Shown in pieces: positions 39,880 to 50,319 of a stretch of 64,000 nucleotides of DNA; position 1 is the stretch's first letter; the number at the start of each line of letters is the position of its first letter. The notes beneath the pieces were generated by a model that was not told the origin of the DNA, did not search any database, and was given only the letters and a program-made list of their open reading frames with translations. The position numbers and the translations under genes were made by a program. The DNA comes from Sugiyamaella lignohabitans (Eukaryota > Ascomycota > Dipodascomycetes > Dipodascales > Trichomonascaceae). Location of the stretch: positions 186,001 through 250,000 of the forward strand of contig NC_031673.1 in assembly GCF_001640025.1 (NCBI RefSeq), read 5' to 3'.

Positions 39880-42504
39880 TTAGTGGACCGATTTGCGGGT
39901 TTTGTCGCGGAGGACGCGGAGCGGTGTGGCGAGCACGCTGGTGGTGGAGTCGTCGTCCCATTTGCGGTTGCGGCGTCCGGTGGTCGAGGCAGACGGTTTA
40001 GTCGCAGCGAGGACTTGGGCTTTGATTTGTGACGGCCACAGTGACCGGCCGAGCTCGATGCCGGGGTTCAGCCAGTGCGGTTCGGATGCTGTTGGCGAGG
40101 TCGTGTGATGGCTGTTGGTGGAAGAGGTGGAGGTGGTGGCAGGTCGTTTCCATTTGAGTTTGCTTCCTTTGGCGAGGGTTTTGGCGACCGTCGGGTTACA
40201 CCAGTTACTGTCCCATTGCTCTTCGGCCAATCCGGTCAAGTGGCTGAATATTCCGGTCGAGAGAGCGGCATCGGAATAGCCTCCTTCGAGCATGGAGATG
40301 ATTTTGCCGTCAGTGAACTCGTTGGCTAGTTTGACTGAATCGTTGGTGAATCGGTTGAAGAAGCTAGTGGGGACACTGACTTGATGTCGTTGCATCGATA
40401 ACAGTTCGTATTCCGACGAGTCGAATCCCGCTGACAGCACTATTAACGGTTTGAACGGCTGTTTATTATGTGCTGAAGTGGTCTTTCCGGTTTGTAGAAA
40501 CTGTCGGGCCTTTTCAAAGAGTGCCGAGTATTGGTTGCTGTATATCTCGTTGAAATGGGCTTCGTCGCGATATGGCTCGAGGTGCACGTTCCAGATACAC
40601 ATACCATGGGCCATGACGCACACCGATGCGTTTTTGATGTTTTCTGCTGTGGCATAGCCAAATTCAGTCGGAAATGAGTTGATATCGTGCAAACTAAAGT
40701 ATCCTATTGATAATGGAGGTGGTGGCGGTGGAGGTGGTGGATGTGACGTTTTCTTGCCCTTTTTCCGAGGTGATTTACTGGGACTTTCGTTGTCCTGTGA
40801 AGACGATGTTGGTGTCGATGTTTGTAGTGACTCGGCAGGAGTGGTGGATGAAGGAGTCTGTTCTGTTTTGACTGTTGGTTCACTGTGTTCGTTACTATTC
40901 GACTGGTTTTCTTGGTGTTGCTCATTTTCACTGTCTGCTTCCTCGTTCTCTTCCTCGTCATCGTCTAGACCAGACAGTTTCCAGCAAATATCCTGGCTGC
41001 CATCGCCATGATGAAGATCAAAATCGAGAATCACTGCATGTGTGATACCATACTTGGCTCGGGCATACTGAATGGCAATGTGAACGTTGTTTATCAAACA
41101 AAACCCTGATGGTACACATGGATGTGAATGGTGCCCTGGCGGTCTTATCGACACAAACACTTTTGACTCACCTTCCGCGTATATTTTATCCACTGCCGTT
41201 TCACTCACTGCCACTACCCCCTCTAAAGCGTCTATAGTCTCCCCTGTTAAATAAATATCTCCTTCATGCCAGTCCCCTGGTACTTCTACATCCCCGTTTT
41301 TCAGCTTTTCCACACTGTCATTACACAGTTGGTATAATCTCTTGGCCCATTTGGATCCGTGTACTATACTGACATGAGATGCCTGACGAAGATCGCTTCG
41401 TCTGTCCGACACTTGGACTGTGTATTTCGTAGGAGATTTGGCTATAGCAGTTCCAATTCCTAGCGAAGCAGCCATTAATCGTTCTGGTCGTTCGACAATG
41501 GAGTCTAAATAGCTCTTCTTCACCCAGTTCCTGGAAAAAACATGTTTATACGACAAGGGACTGAGCAGAATAAGCGTTTTCTTTTCTGTCGAACTACTAA
41601 TGGCATCCTGCCCAATTTTAAGCTGAGCAAAGGCAGAATTGAACTCGGATAAATCTGTATCATCTGGTAGGGCTATTGGTGCGTCTATAAGCTTGTTCTT
41701 TGGAGTAGTTGGAAGTTCGCCAGAGCCAGACTCGCCAGTTTCCGCACCTGGATCCTTTAACTTTTCTTCTGTTCGGCGTTCTATTTGAGGTTCTGTATTG
41801 ATAGTCTCACGAACAGTAGACTCAGCCAACTTAGTACTTGGAAGAGGGTCACTTTTAACATCAGCAACACTGGTATCAACACTAGTCTCAAGAGTAGAAT
41901 CAACTGTACTATCGACAGACGTCTCAAAAGTGCTCTCTCTCGACGCTGCTTCTGGTGTAAAAGCATCTCGTGAAAACGGATCTCGTACATTATACAGCTC
42001 AGAAGACGGAGGAGGCAGAATGACCGGTCTCAAGTTCACTCTTTCTCTATCCTGGCTGTCGCCAAAATTATCGTTAAAACTGCCAAGTGTATCTTGTTCT
42101 TGTCGTGGCTGAAAACTGCCCATAACGGGCATATTCACCTCGTTACCAGAGCTTTGCTCCAGCACCAGTGAGTTCTCTAGAGACCCTTCTTGAGACCCAT
42201 ACACCCCAGCACCTGGTCTAGCAAACTGGTTTTGGTGAGTATGGAGACCATGCTCCGAGCCATCTAAATTCATTGCTTCCAGAGCAGCATTCAGCTCGTC
42301 GTCTCCCAGGTCTCCATTACCCAGTCTGCCCACGTATTTATCGCTAAACAGCTCCATATCTTCCTCAGTCGTGTCTCCGTCATCATCAAAATTCAGGTAT
42401 TCCGAAAAACTAGGACGTGGTTTCGAGTTGTCGCCGCTGTTCACATCCCAGCCGCCATTCGGATCATAGCCATGACCACTCTGGCTCCCTGTATTTTCGG
42501 CCAT
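39880..42504 (-). CDS. HOS3: Histone deacetylase Hos3
   Basis: 874 residues; S. cerevisiae Hos3 has 697. A class II-like zinc deacetylase, known in yeast to sit at the bud neck and daughter spindle pole. Residues 1-300 are a long acidic disordered extension not obvious in the Saccharomyces protein. The catalytic domain begins near 310 (ILLSPLSYKHVFSRNWVKKSY), with the IRPPGHHSH motif, LDFDLHHGDG near 490-500, the YFSLHDINSFPTE motif, LSAGFDSSE and EGGYSD. An acidic, Gln/Ser-rich insertion ending in a polyproline run splits the domain between HHGDG and YFSLHD. The tail is basic. No intron. Confidence 0.94.
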   Translation of the reverse strand: MAENTGSQSGHGYDPNGGWDVNSGDNSKPRPSFSEYLNFDDDGDTTEEDMELFSDKYVGRLGNGDLGDDELNAALEAMNLDGSEHGLHTHQNQFARPGAGVYGSQEGSLENSLVLEQSSGNEVNMPVMGSFQPRQEQDTLGSFNDNFGDSQDRERVNLRPVILPPPSSELYNVRDPFSRDAFTPEAASRESTFETSVDSTVDSTLETSVDTSVADVKSDPLPSTKLAESTVRETINTEPQIERRTEEKLKDPGAETGESGSGELPTTPKNKLIDAPIALPDDTDLSEFNSAFAQLKIGQDAISSSTEKKTLILLSPLSYKHVFSRNWVKKSYLDSIVERPERLMAASLGIGTAIAKSPTKYTVQVSDRRSDLRQASHVSIVHGSKWAKRLYQLCNDSVEKLKNGDVEVPGDWHEGDIYLTGETIDALEGVVAVSETAVDKIYAEGESKVFVSIRPPGHHSHPCVPSGFCLINNVHIAIQYARAKYGITHAVILDFDLHHGDGSQDICWKLSGLDDDEEENEEADSENEQHQENQSNSNEHSEPTVKTEQTPSSTTPAESLQTSTPTSSSQDNESPSKSPRKKGKKTSHPPPPPPPPPLSIGYFSLHDINSFPTEFGYATAENIKNASVCVMAHGMCIWNVHLEPYRDEAHFNEIYSNQYSALFEKARQFLQTGKTTSAHNKQPFKPLIVLSAGFDSSEYELLSMQRHQVSVPTSFFNRFTNDSVKLANEFTDGKIISMLEGGYSDAALSTGIFSHLTGLAEEQWDSNWCNPTVAKTLAKGSKLKWKRPATTSTSSTNSHHTTSPTASEPHWLNPGIELGRSLWPSQIKAQVLAATKPSASTTGRRNRKWDDDSTTSVLATPLRVLRDKTRKSVH

Positions 42505-43359
42505 GGCGCTGTCTCTTCGTGCTTCTTACTTCGTGCTTCGCTTCTTCTCACTTGTAATCGTAATTCGTAGTACCACGACTCGAGTCCTTCAATCTCTTTT
42601 GATCAATCGTTCAATCGTTCAATCTCTTTCTCGTCTCACAGACGTGTATCAACGTTCTGTCGCGTGATTACGTTTCTGAGTCGAGTCTCCAGAAACCAAC
42701 GGCCAATTTACGTCTGGTTCAAACTACAGACCTATCACACCAAACTCGGGAACACTCTCGTTACTGTAGGGATAATCAAACTGGGTGTATGCAGCCACGT
42801 TATTATGTCATGCCATGTCATCCATCTCCCGATACCGTTCTTGTCTCTTCTCATGTCGTGCCGCTATTGTTTATCTGATGAAGCGCCCCTGGAATGCACA
42901 CGCGCGTCTGCGGCGCCCCTCCTGCAATCCTCTGACGCAGGGTCCTCAGACCCTGCCGCCCACCACTTCACCAACCCCGACTCTAAACCCCCAAACTCAC
43001 CATCTCCCGGCTCGGAACTTCCCCTACCTTCCCCCCGAACCAAACGAACCGGTCACAGAACATACCTGGGTTTTATATAGACCCTAGATTGGATCTGTAT
43101 ACTATATGAGAGGGGTTGTGCCTCTGGCAGCTGGGCTCCGCCCAGACCCCGCTGCTCCTCTCGCTCCGCTCGAGTCGGCTCCTTCTGAGGTCCTGACGAA
43201 CTCCTGCGAAGCAGGAGCAACCAGGGTCTGGGGCGGAGCCCCAGCCGCCGGAGGCAGGCCCACCACCGGTGAGGTGCAATGGGTTAGGTCGTGAAGTGCA
43301 GGTGAGAAGTTGAAGAGTGAAGCAGGGATCACGAGTCGGTGGACGACAAAACAGAGGAA
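42505..43359. other. Divergent promoter region HOS3 / CIA30
   Basis: About 850 bp. TCAATCGT repeats near 42602-42622 lie close to the HOS3 start. A GC-palindrome pair lies 100 bp upstream of CIA30. No gene recognised. Confidence 0.5.
43119..43256. repeat. GC-palindrome pair F(a)-R(b) upstream of CIA30
   Basis: Complete length, but the F half is diverged (CCTCTGGCAGCTGGGCTCCGCCCAG). Its hairpin 1 has lost one base pair on both sides, keeping the fold. Confidence 0.92.
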
Positions 43360-44076
43360 ATGTCGTTTTTGAAGCTGTTGATGAGAACCGGGCTGGTGGC
43401 ATCGCCGGTGCCGACCGAGCTCGGGCTGGTCAATTTTAGAGAGCCCGCATTGGGGCTGGCAAATCTTCTTGTGAGATGCGACAAGGATCTCGGCGGGTTC
43501 AGCACCGCCGACCTGTCGGTCGTTGAATCTGATAGTACTAGTAATCATGCGTTCGGGAGGTTCAAGGGAGATTTGAGTTTAGACCTTCCGGCAGACAGAC
43601 CCGATATCATTCGGTTAGGATATGCCATGTTCCGGACCAAAGACATTGAACCGAAACTGTTCGGCCTGGCGTCCTCGGAGTACTGGAACTGGGAACCATA
43701 TAACCAGATGGTATTACGAGTACGAGGAGACCGTCGTAAATATTTCATTAACGTGCAAGCCGAATCTGCGTACCCCACTGATCTATATCAACACCGACTG
43801 TTTCTCAAGACTCCCGGCCAGTGGGAAGAAGTGACGGTCCCACTGGGAAACTTCATCCTCACCAACGGAGGAATCATCCAACAACAACAGGCCATGGAAC
43901 TGTCACAAGTCAAGTCCGTCGGCATTGGTCTCATCGACCGCCAGTACGGCCCGTACCAACTCGACATCGACTGGATCAAGGTGGTCACCGGCGACGGTCC
44001 CCTCAAACCGGCCAAACCCACCAAACCGTCGTCCGCCGACCTCACTCCCGGCAAACGACTCTCTATCGACGACTAA
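43360..44076 (+). CDS. CIA30: CIA30 family complex I assembly factor
   Basis: 238 residues from the ATG at 43360; an upstream in-frame GTG at 43339 is not used as a start. The protein matches the CIA30/NDUFAF1 family, which helps assemble the membrane arm of respiratory complex I. Visible: conserved strands FRTKDIEPKLFGLASSEYWN, then NQMVLRVRGDRRKYFINVQ, FLKTPGQWEEVTVPLGNF, and the ending KSVGIGLIDRQYGPYQLDID with IKVV. Some family members have non-complex-I roles, but NUJM elsewhere in the window shows that this yeast has complex I. Confidence 0.88.
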   Translation: MSFLKLLMRTGLVASPVPTELGLVNFREPALGLANLLVRCDKDLGGFSTADLSVVESDSTSNHAFGRFKGDLSLDLPADRPDIIRLGYAMFRTKDIEPKLFGLASSEYWNWEPYNQMVLRVRGDRRKYFINVQAESAYPTDLYQHRLFLKTPGQWEEVTVPLGNFILTNGGIIQQQQAMELSQVKSVGIGLIDRQYGPYQLDIDWIKVVTGDGPLKPAKPTKPSSADLTPGKRLSIDD

Positions 44077-44121
44077 CGACTCCTTTCTTGTAAATATAAC
44101 GAACTTTCTTTGACTGGCAGC

Positions 44122-44261
44122 TGCCTCCGGCGGCTGGGGCTCCGCCCCAGACCCCGCTGCTCCTCTCGCTACGCTCGAGTCGGCTCCGTCTGGGATCCCC
44201 ACCAACTCCTGCGAAGCAGGAGCAACCAGGGTCTGGGGCGGAGCCCCAGCCGCCGGAGGCA
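44122..44261. repeat. GC-palindrome pair F(a)-R(b) between CIA30 and HTM1 3' ends
   Basis: Lies 45 bp after one stop and 30 bp from the other. The class a hairpin has a GTA triloop when read on the minus strand. Confidence 0.93.
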
Positions 44262-44291
44262 GGGTGGAGTGAGGTGTCATTAGTGATTAGA

Positions 44292-46610
44292 TTAGAAGTC
44301 TATGAGGATGTTTTCGATGCGGAAGCCCTGGAAGAGGACGGTGTTGTTGACCATTTGGATGAGGCGGGCGTCGTTGCCACTGAGGTCAAGGTTGTGCACG
44401 AGGAGGACATCTTTGACGTCGATGTCGTCGACCGCGGTGATGACGAAGGTCGAGTTTGGTCCGACGAAGTTCTCCTTTCGTTCCAGACGCACTCGTTTGC
44501 CGTATAAATCGAGTGCCACCACCAGATGCTGGCCTTTGAGTGAAGGGTGGCCGTGGTTGTATCCGACAGAATATGGGGTTTTTGATGCTTCTCCAGACGG
44601 CACAGCAAACAAGATCTCGACTTGACTGGATACGGCCGCTCGACACGTGCTTTGAGAATCGACGAAATTAGTGTGGAATTCGGGCACGAGTTCAATCGCA
44701 TCTGGCCGGTCGGGATGGTTGGTAGTGATCCAGTCGGGTTTGGTGTAGTCGTAGAAGTTGTCCAGTGTATAGAACCCGTTCCACGAGGCAATTGATGATT
44801 GTAAAAATGGTCCAGAGTTAGTCGTGTCCCAGACTGTACATTGTGGTTCTGGCTTGACTGGCCGGATTTTGTAGCTGGCTAGCTGTTCTCGTTTCCTGTT
44901 TTGCCAGATATCGCGAATCCGTTGAAACATCACACTCGGGCGTATACTGCAGTCTTCGTCGTCGTTATACGACTCGTCGTGAGTGGTGAACAGATCCAGC
45001 TCGTATCTGGGGATTTCAAGGACTTCGAGGTTATCAGCGATTTTGGATGCTAGTTCTGGGAATCGTTCGACTGACGAATACTCTAGGACTGACTCATCGT
45101 ACCATAGAGGATGTGCTTCTGTCGAATAAACATAGTTGGAAAACTCCTTGTTCAGGATGTTCTCTTCGTCAAACAGCACATATAAATACTTGACAGTCTC
45201 GGATAGGAAGAAACTCTCCATGCGGTCAGACAGTTCTCCTGTTCGTACATCCTGCGTTCCAGCGACTCCACATGCTACTTTATTGATTCGTTGTAAATCT
45301 CGCAATGTCGATGCTCCTACTTGCAAATAGAATGGATCTTTGGTTGCCTGGTACAGGTAATAATTGGACTCGATAAATTCTGGTCGTAGTGGATACCATT
45401 CCAACACAACAGAGTCTATAGCGTCGTGTATTCCAGTACTCCATCGCTCAGGAATCCCTCCATACGTATTCCAAAGCTTATAATATACAAGATGATTTTT
45501 AATGGCGCTGGTCAGATCTCCTGCCAGTACTTGAAGACCAGGGAAAAACGCTCCTAATGCATCGATCCACGAGGTGATGTAGATTCCTGTGGAAAAATTG
45601 ACATTGTGGAACATCCACCCGTCAAAGCTGTATTTCTTCAGTGCTTCATACGCTGTTTCAAATACTTCGAAAAACGACTTGTCTCCAAATAAAACATAAT
45701 ATTTTAGAGCGTACTCATAAAACGAGTCGACTCCAGCACCCACTCCCGTAATAACGCTCTGCCAATTGCCGGAAACTGCATCAATAGTGATCCCGACGAG
45801 ATTAGTGGACGCCCTTCGAGCCCACAGCTGGAAAAACGCTCTTCTAGCAGCTTTTTCAAACCGAGGGTCGCCTGTTAGTCGCGATAACAGCGAGAATTCA
45901 AGAAGCATGCTTCCAGCACCTGAAGTACAGGTTTCTGTAATGAGTTTGCTCTGTCCGGGTAGAGGTACGACCCCTTCTTGCAAATGGACTCTTGGGTGAG
46001 GAATACCCGATACAGTATCAAAAGCAGGTAATAATCGTTCACCCAGATCATACGCCAGTCCCAGAAGATGGCCATTGTACTCGGATTCATTAATGCGATG
46101 TCCTAATCTCGGGATCGTGGCATATAAATGAGCAGACAGCAGTCCACCCATACCTCTAATAGTCGTCTCGAACACCTGAACTGTCGACGACACATTAAAA
46201 CTGACGTATTTTTCCACATCTGCCACGTACTGTACAAACAGATCATCGTCTCCCATGATTGCAAACATATCCAGACTGTCAACCAAGGTCACTGAATATC
46301 CACCTAACACATCGTTCAACCCCATGTTCATAGGGTCGTCCAGATCAGCGCTCTGACCCGAACATGACAGCGGCATCAGCTCGTCTTCTGGGAACGCAAT
46401 GTCCATATAATTCGTCCATCCATGATAAAACAGATCTCGCACCTCACTTTTCAAACTATCTAAACTTTCTCTCGAGAACTCGTTCGAGAAACTCGGATTC
46501 ACTGCCCGGGCTTCACCTGCCTCTACCCCTCCTAACGCACCTATCCCACCCACCACACTCACAGCAGCCACCACAGCACTGCTCCTCAGTCCAAACAACC
46601 CAGTTCTCAT
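44292..46610 (-). CDS. MNL1: ER degradation-enhancing alpha-mannosidase (EDEM/Htm1, GH47)
   Basis: 772 residues (S. cerevisiae Mnl1/Htm1 has 796). It trims Man8 glycans on misfolded ER glycoproteins, exposing the alpha-1,6-mannose read by Yos9 for ER-associated degradation. Visible: a hydrophobic signal segment near 10-35; GH47 motifs FYHGWTNYMDIAFPEDELMP, SLDMFAIMGDDDLF, VFETTIRGMGGLLSAH, TCTSGAGSMLLEFSLLSRLT and RPEFIESNYYLYQATKDPFY; and the C-terminal extension typical of EDEMs that contacts a disulfide isomerase. No HDEL ending. No intron. Confidence 0.95.
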   Translation of the reverse strand: MRTGLFGLRSSAVVAAVSVVGGIGALGGVEAGEARAVNPSFSNEFSRESLDSLKSEVRDLFYHGWTNYMDIAFPEDELMPLSCSGQSADLDDPMNMGLNDVLGGYSVTLVDSLDMFAIMGDDDLFVQYVADVEKYVSFNVSSTVQVFETTIRGMGGLLSAHLYATIPRLGHRINESEYNGHLLGLAYDLGERLLPAFDTVSGIPHPRVHLQEGVVPLPGQSKLITETCTSGAGSMLLEFSLLSRLTGDPRFEKAARRAFFQLWARRASTNLVGITIDAVSGNWQSVITGVGAGVDSFYEYALKYYVLFGDKSFFEVFETAYEALKKYSFDGWMFHNVNFSTGIYITSWIDALGAFFPGLQVLAGDLTSAIKNHLVYYKLWNTYGGIPERWSTGIHDAIDSVVLEWYPLRPEFIESNYYLYQATKDPFYLQVGASTLRDLQRINKVACGVAGTQDVRTGELSDRMESFFLSETVKYLYVLFDEENILNKEFSNYVYSTEAHPLWYDESVLEYSSVERFPELASKIADNLEVLEIPRYELDLFTTHDESYNDDEDCSIRPSVMFQRIRDIWQNRKREQLASYKIRPVKPEPQCTVWDTTNSGPFLQSSIASWNGFYTLDNFYDYTKPDWITTNHPDRPDAIELVPEFHTNFVDSQSTCRAAVSSQVEILFAVPSGEASKTPYSVGYNHGHPSLKGQHLVVALDLYGKRVRLERKENFVGPNSTFVITAVDDIDVKDVLLVHNLDLSGNDARLIQMVNNTVLFQGFRIENILIDF

Positions 46611-46752
46611 ACCATTCGACTCTTAATTCTCCACCTCTATTCAGTCCCCTGACTTGTCCCTTTCCAGCTGACAAACTCCCCAGATCAATTTCCATGCGCC
46701 GCATGCACCACGTGCGGCGCAATCTCCAGGGTCCAGTTGGGGGGTTGGGTCG

Positions 46753-46806
46753 GCCTCCGGCGGCTGGGGCTCCGCCCCAGACCCCGTGGCTCCTGCTTCG
46801 CAGGAG
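46753..46806 (+). repeat. GC-palindrome unit, F (class b)
   Basis: Single F unit starting CGGCCTCCGG, with class b hairpin 2. Confidence 0.92.
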
Positions 46807-47000
46807 ATTGCTAGGACCGTGGGGGCTGTAATCGAGCGGGTGTGTGGTTGGGGGTGGTGGTAGACCGAAAAATGCGGTTCGGTTGGAAATAACTGGTGGG
46901 ATTGGCCAAAATCGGTGTCAATTGCGCTCGTACGGACCACAATTCACTACTACCAGGCCAAAATTCCAAGAGAAAATAGCCCACTGGCACCCCCCAGTAA

Positions 47001-47061
47001 CGACTCGAGCGCAGCGAGAGGAGCCACGGGGTCTGGGGCGGAGCCCCAGCCGCCGGAGGCA
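47001..47061 (-). repeat. GC-palindrome unit, R (class a)
   Basis: Single R unit with GCA triloop in hairpin 2. It lies 195 bp from the F unit at 46753, in pair-like orientation but too far apart to be a compact pair. Confidence 0.92.
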
Positions 47062-47245
47062 CCAGCCCCGTCACCCCAGCGTCATCCTGTGTCAGAATAT
47101 GGTCATGTCGCTTGCTGAAGGCGATTTGGGTCTGGTAAGGGATCGGCGGATTGTTACTAGATTGGGGTATAAATAAATAGTCTGTTTGTTACATATGCAC
47201 CAGTGTTATTGCATGGTACATGAGTTATCGCTCGATAAGCAGCGG

Positions 47246-47253
47246 TATAAAAG
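47246..47253 (+). promoter_or_regulatory. TATA box of SPO12
   Basis: TATAAAAG, 81 bp before the SPO12 start. Confidence 0.65.
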
Positions 47254-47326
47254 GCAGCAGGAGTCAGCTAGCAACTTTAGATTTGTAACCATATTTTGTG
47301 TCGTGTTTTTTGCATCAGAAATTATA

Positions 47327-47826
47327 ATGTCAGCGATTATTGATCACCCATCTGTCGATGTCCAACCTCTTCACCAGCAGCAGCTGGCCGATGATTCTAA
47401 GGATCTCAAGACTATAGTTCACCAGAAAAAACTCCTGTCGTAAGTGACTCTCACCAGTCAGTCAGAAAATCCCAGTTAGATGAGGTGGCTATTTTTATTT
47501 TTTATATGCTAACACAATACCAGTAAGACGATGTTCAGCTCGCCCACTGATAACGTCTTCTCGCCATGCTCGAAGAAGCTGCAACTGCAGAAACAGAAGT
47601 ATCTCAACCGGTAAGTACACGCACACCCTGCAGTCTCGCAACCTTGCAACCTCACAAGCTCGCCGGTACTCTATTCACTATCAATGTCATAGTCCAGTAC
47701 AACCACCCACCACAGTCTGTACGCTCAGTCTTCATAACAAGAAATATGTTACTAACAAACTACAGACTAAAGCCGTCAAAAATGTCCTCCTTCACCTCCT
47801 CCAGCGAAGTCTCACCCGAGAACTGA
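47327..47826 (+). CDS. SPO12: Spo12-family mitotic exit protein (three exons)
   Basis: Exons 47327-47439, 47524-47610 and 47766-47826 encode 86 residues. Both introns start GTAAGT; the branch points are GCTAAC (intron 1, acceptor CCAG) and ACTAAC (intron 2, acceptor ACAG). Neither contains a GC-palindrome. The diagnostic Spo12/Bns1 motif SPTDNVFSPCSKKLQ spans residues about 43-57. In S. cerevisiae Spo12 acts in the FEAR pathway that releases Cdc14 in anaphase and is needed for meiosis II. The two Ser-Pro sites in the motif are the known kind of CDK target. Too small and too split to show as one open frame. Confidence 0.88.
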
Positions 47827-48500
47827 TTAGATCCAGCTCTTCAGCTGTGAGGGTCATTTGGCTGACTATCGGGTCACATCTCGAGAATATTTATTATCGT
47901 CTGATTATTATCTACGGCATCTCTGTCGTTATACCACCGGACTCCCCGTCCGGCCGTTTCTTTTTCCTTCAAGGTTTATTTTACTTTTCTTTAGTGTTTT
48001 GGTTGTTTAATAGTATGGGTTATCTGAGATCTCTTATCAGGTGGAATTTGCCGATCTGTTTACTTAACGCTGCAGGGTCAGGGCCTGCCTCCGGCGGCTG
48101 GGGCGCTGCCCCAGACCCCGTTGTGCTCGCTTCGCGAGCGCTTTAAACTTCGGGATCCGATATTTATACAGCTCACGAGGCTCGCACACGCCCGACTCGA
48201 GCGAAGCGAGAGGAGCAGCGGGGTCTGGGGCGGAGCCCCAGCCGCCGGAGGCATGGACCCTGAAAACAGGGTTAGGAGCCCGGTGAAAAAGCGTGACCGG
48301 CAATTTCCTAAAGAGGAAATATGGACATGGGGAGGACAGTTCCCAAAGAGGAAATAGTGGAAGAGTGAGTGACCGACTCACAAGCTGGATGCGGGACCTG
48401 GAATATCCAAGAGAAACTCTCAGTAAAAGGGTTTGTACATACTTCTGTGATTGATTCCATCAACTCTCTTTAGAAAAGTTCGACCAGAGAATAAATAAAA
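47827..48500. other. Intergenic, SPO12 to RPS4
   Basis: Contains F and R units (48086-48253) and the RPS4 promoter and leader. TTTAG at 48470-48474 might end a leader intron. No gene recognised. Confidence 0.5.
48086..48253. repeat. GC-palindrome pair F(c)-R(a)
   Basis: F at 48086-48140 (hairpin-1 loop GCT) and R at 48193-48253 (loop GGA), 52 bp apart in the usual convergent order. Confidence 0.92.
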
Positions 48501-49852
48501 ATGGCTAGAGGACCGTAAGTTCGCACGCGATATGGACAAGGACATCAGTAATTGAACGATAAATCGAACCGGGAGTGAACTGAACGGGATTGTGTTGTGT
48601 ATTCGGCAATGGCTCTGGTACTTCGATGAAGCTATTCGACAACTGACGACGACTTGAATTGTAATGAAAAAACGATGTCATACTTCCCTTCACAGGTTAT
48701 GAGATGGATACAGGATTGCGATTACAATAGTTTTGTTCGAGTCTGATTGTTTCTTTGAATTTAGATTGTATTTGCTGGCGTGAAAAATTTCAGTTGCCCA
48801 ACAAGCAGTAGCACCACTAGCTATTTATATTATCATCATTGCAAACAAGAGTATAATAGAACGAGAAATGTGATGAGAAACAATGTCGTTGCGAGTTCAG
48901 TATCGGTAAATGAAAATATTTTCGAGCATTCAAAAATTTTCAGAAAAAATTTTGCAACTGATAAGCAAAGTTCGTACCTACAACTTATTACATCAAGACA
49001 TATATAATACGTTCATATTCACACCCGATTTATCTTTCCATTTGTCCAGTTCAAAATAATAGAACACCAAACTAACTCCTCCCTAGAAAGAAGCATTTGA
49101 AGCGTTTGGCAGCTCCATCCCACTGGATGTTGGACAAATTGTCCGGCACCTACGCCCCCAGACCATCTGCTGGTCCCCACAAGCTCAGAGAGTCTCTTCC
49201 TCTCATTGTTTTCCTTAGAAACAGACTCAAGTACGCCCTTAACGGACGTGAGGTCAAGGCCATTCTCATGCAAAGACTTGTCAAGGTCGACGGTAAGGTC
49301 AGAACCGACCACACCTTCCCCTCTGGCTTCATGGATGTCATTTCTCTTGAGAAGACTGGCGAGCACTTCCGTCTTGTCTACGACGTCAAGGGTCGTTTTG
49401 CCATCCACCGTATCACTGACGAGGAGGCTCAATACAAGCTTGGCAAGGTCAAGAGAGTCCAACTCGGAAAGAAGGGAATTCCTTACCTCGTTACACACGA
49501 CGGCCGTACCATCCGTTACCCCGACCCCGAGATCAAGGTCAACGACACTGTCAAGATTGACCTCACCACTGGCAAGATCTCCTCTTTCGTCAAGTTCGAG
49601 AACGGTAACGTTGTCATGATCACTGGTGGTCGTAACTTGGGACGTGTTGGTGTCATTACTCACCGTGAGCGTCACGAGGGTGGTTTCGATCTTGTTCACA
49701 TCAAGGATTCCCTTGACAACTCTTTCGTCACCCGTCTCTCCAACGTTTTCGTCATTGGTGAGGGCAACAAGCCCCTCATCTCCTTGCCCAAGGGTAAAGG
49801 TATCAAGCTTTCTATTGCTGAGGAGAGAGACAGACGTCGTGCTCAAGCTTAA
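48501..49852 (+). CDS. RPS4: 40S ribosomal protein S4 (two exons)
   Basis: Exon 1 is 48501-48514 (MARGP split in the fifth codon) and exon 2 is 49087-49852, giving 259 residues; the usual length is 261. The intron is 572 nt, GTAAGT donor and ACTAAC 11 nt before TAG, with no GC-palindrome. An intron just after the ATG is typical of yeast ribosomal protein genes. Visible: [20 protein letters not shown], the S4-type RNA-binding segment, the KOW motif [16 protein letters not shown], and the basic end [10 protein letters not shown]. Strong codon bias fits very high expression. Confidence 0.97.
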
Positions 49853-50023
49853 ATTGCTAATGACCCTTTGAAAACGGAAACGAGATAAAACTAAAAAGCC
49901 CCCCATCCCCCCTACATTTATTATAAAAACTCGACAACTCACCCGTAGTTACATTGTTCATTATTTTCTGACTCGGTATATAAATGTAGCTTCGTAATGT
50001 ATAGTGTTTGACTGACTTATCTC

Positions 50024-50182
50024 TGCCTCCGGCGGCTGGGGCTCCGCCCCAGACCCCGTGGCTCCTCTCGCTCCGCTCGAGTCGGGCGTCCCCCGCTCGA
50101 TTTTCTATGACACTCGAAGCCCGACTCGAGCATAGCAAAAGGAGCCACGGGGTCTGGGGCAGAGCCCCAGTCGCCGGAGGCA
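50024..50182. repeat. GC-palindrome pair F(a)-R(a, decayed)
   Basis: F at 50024-50085 and R at 50122-50182. The R half has a mutated hairpin 2 (CGAGCATAGCAAAAGG) and CCAGTCGCCGG in its outer arm. Confidence 0.9.
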
Positions 50183-50245
50183 GTTGACTAAATACAAAAT
50201 TATGACATTAGCTATGTAGCCGAACCTGACGAGACCCCCTAGCAC

Positions 50246-50306
50246 CGACTCGAGCGAAGCGAGAGGAGCCACGGGGTCTGGGGCGGAGCCCCAGCCGCCG
50301 GAGGCA
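50246..50306 (-). repeat. GC-palindrome unit, R (class a)
   Basis: Intact single R unit, ending 14 bp from the stop of the minus-strand phosphoesterase gene. Confidence 0.92.
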
Positions 50307-50319
50307 GAGCCCGCAGAGA

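Larger units (their letters stand above)
46611..47326. other. Divergent promoter region HTM1 / SPO12
   Basis: Holds one F and one R unit (46753-46806, 47001-47061), then the SPO12 TATA box. No gene seen. Confidence 0.55.
49853..50319. other. Intergenic between converging RPS4 and the phosphoesterase gene
   Basis: Mostly three GC-palindrome units (50024-50306). No gene. Confidence 0.7.

Noticed and set aside
48865..48965. C/D-box snoRNA inside the RPS4 intron
   Set aside because: GTGATGA and CTGA occur about 85 nt apart, but no terminal stem pairs their flanks and no guide match could be tested.
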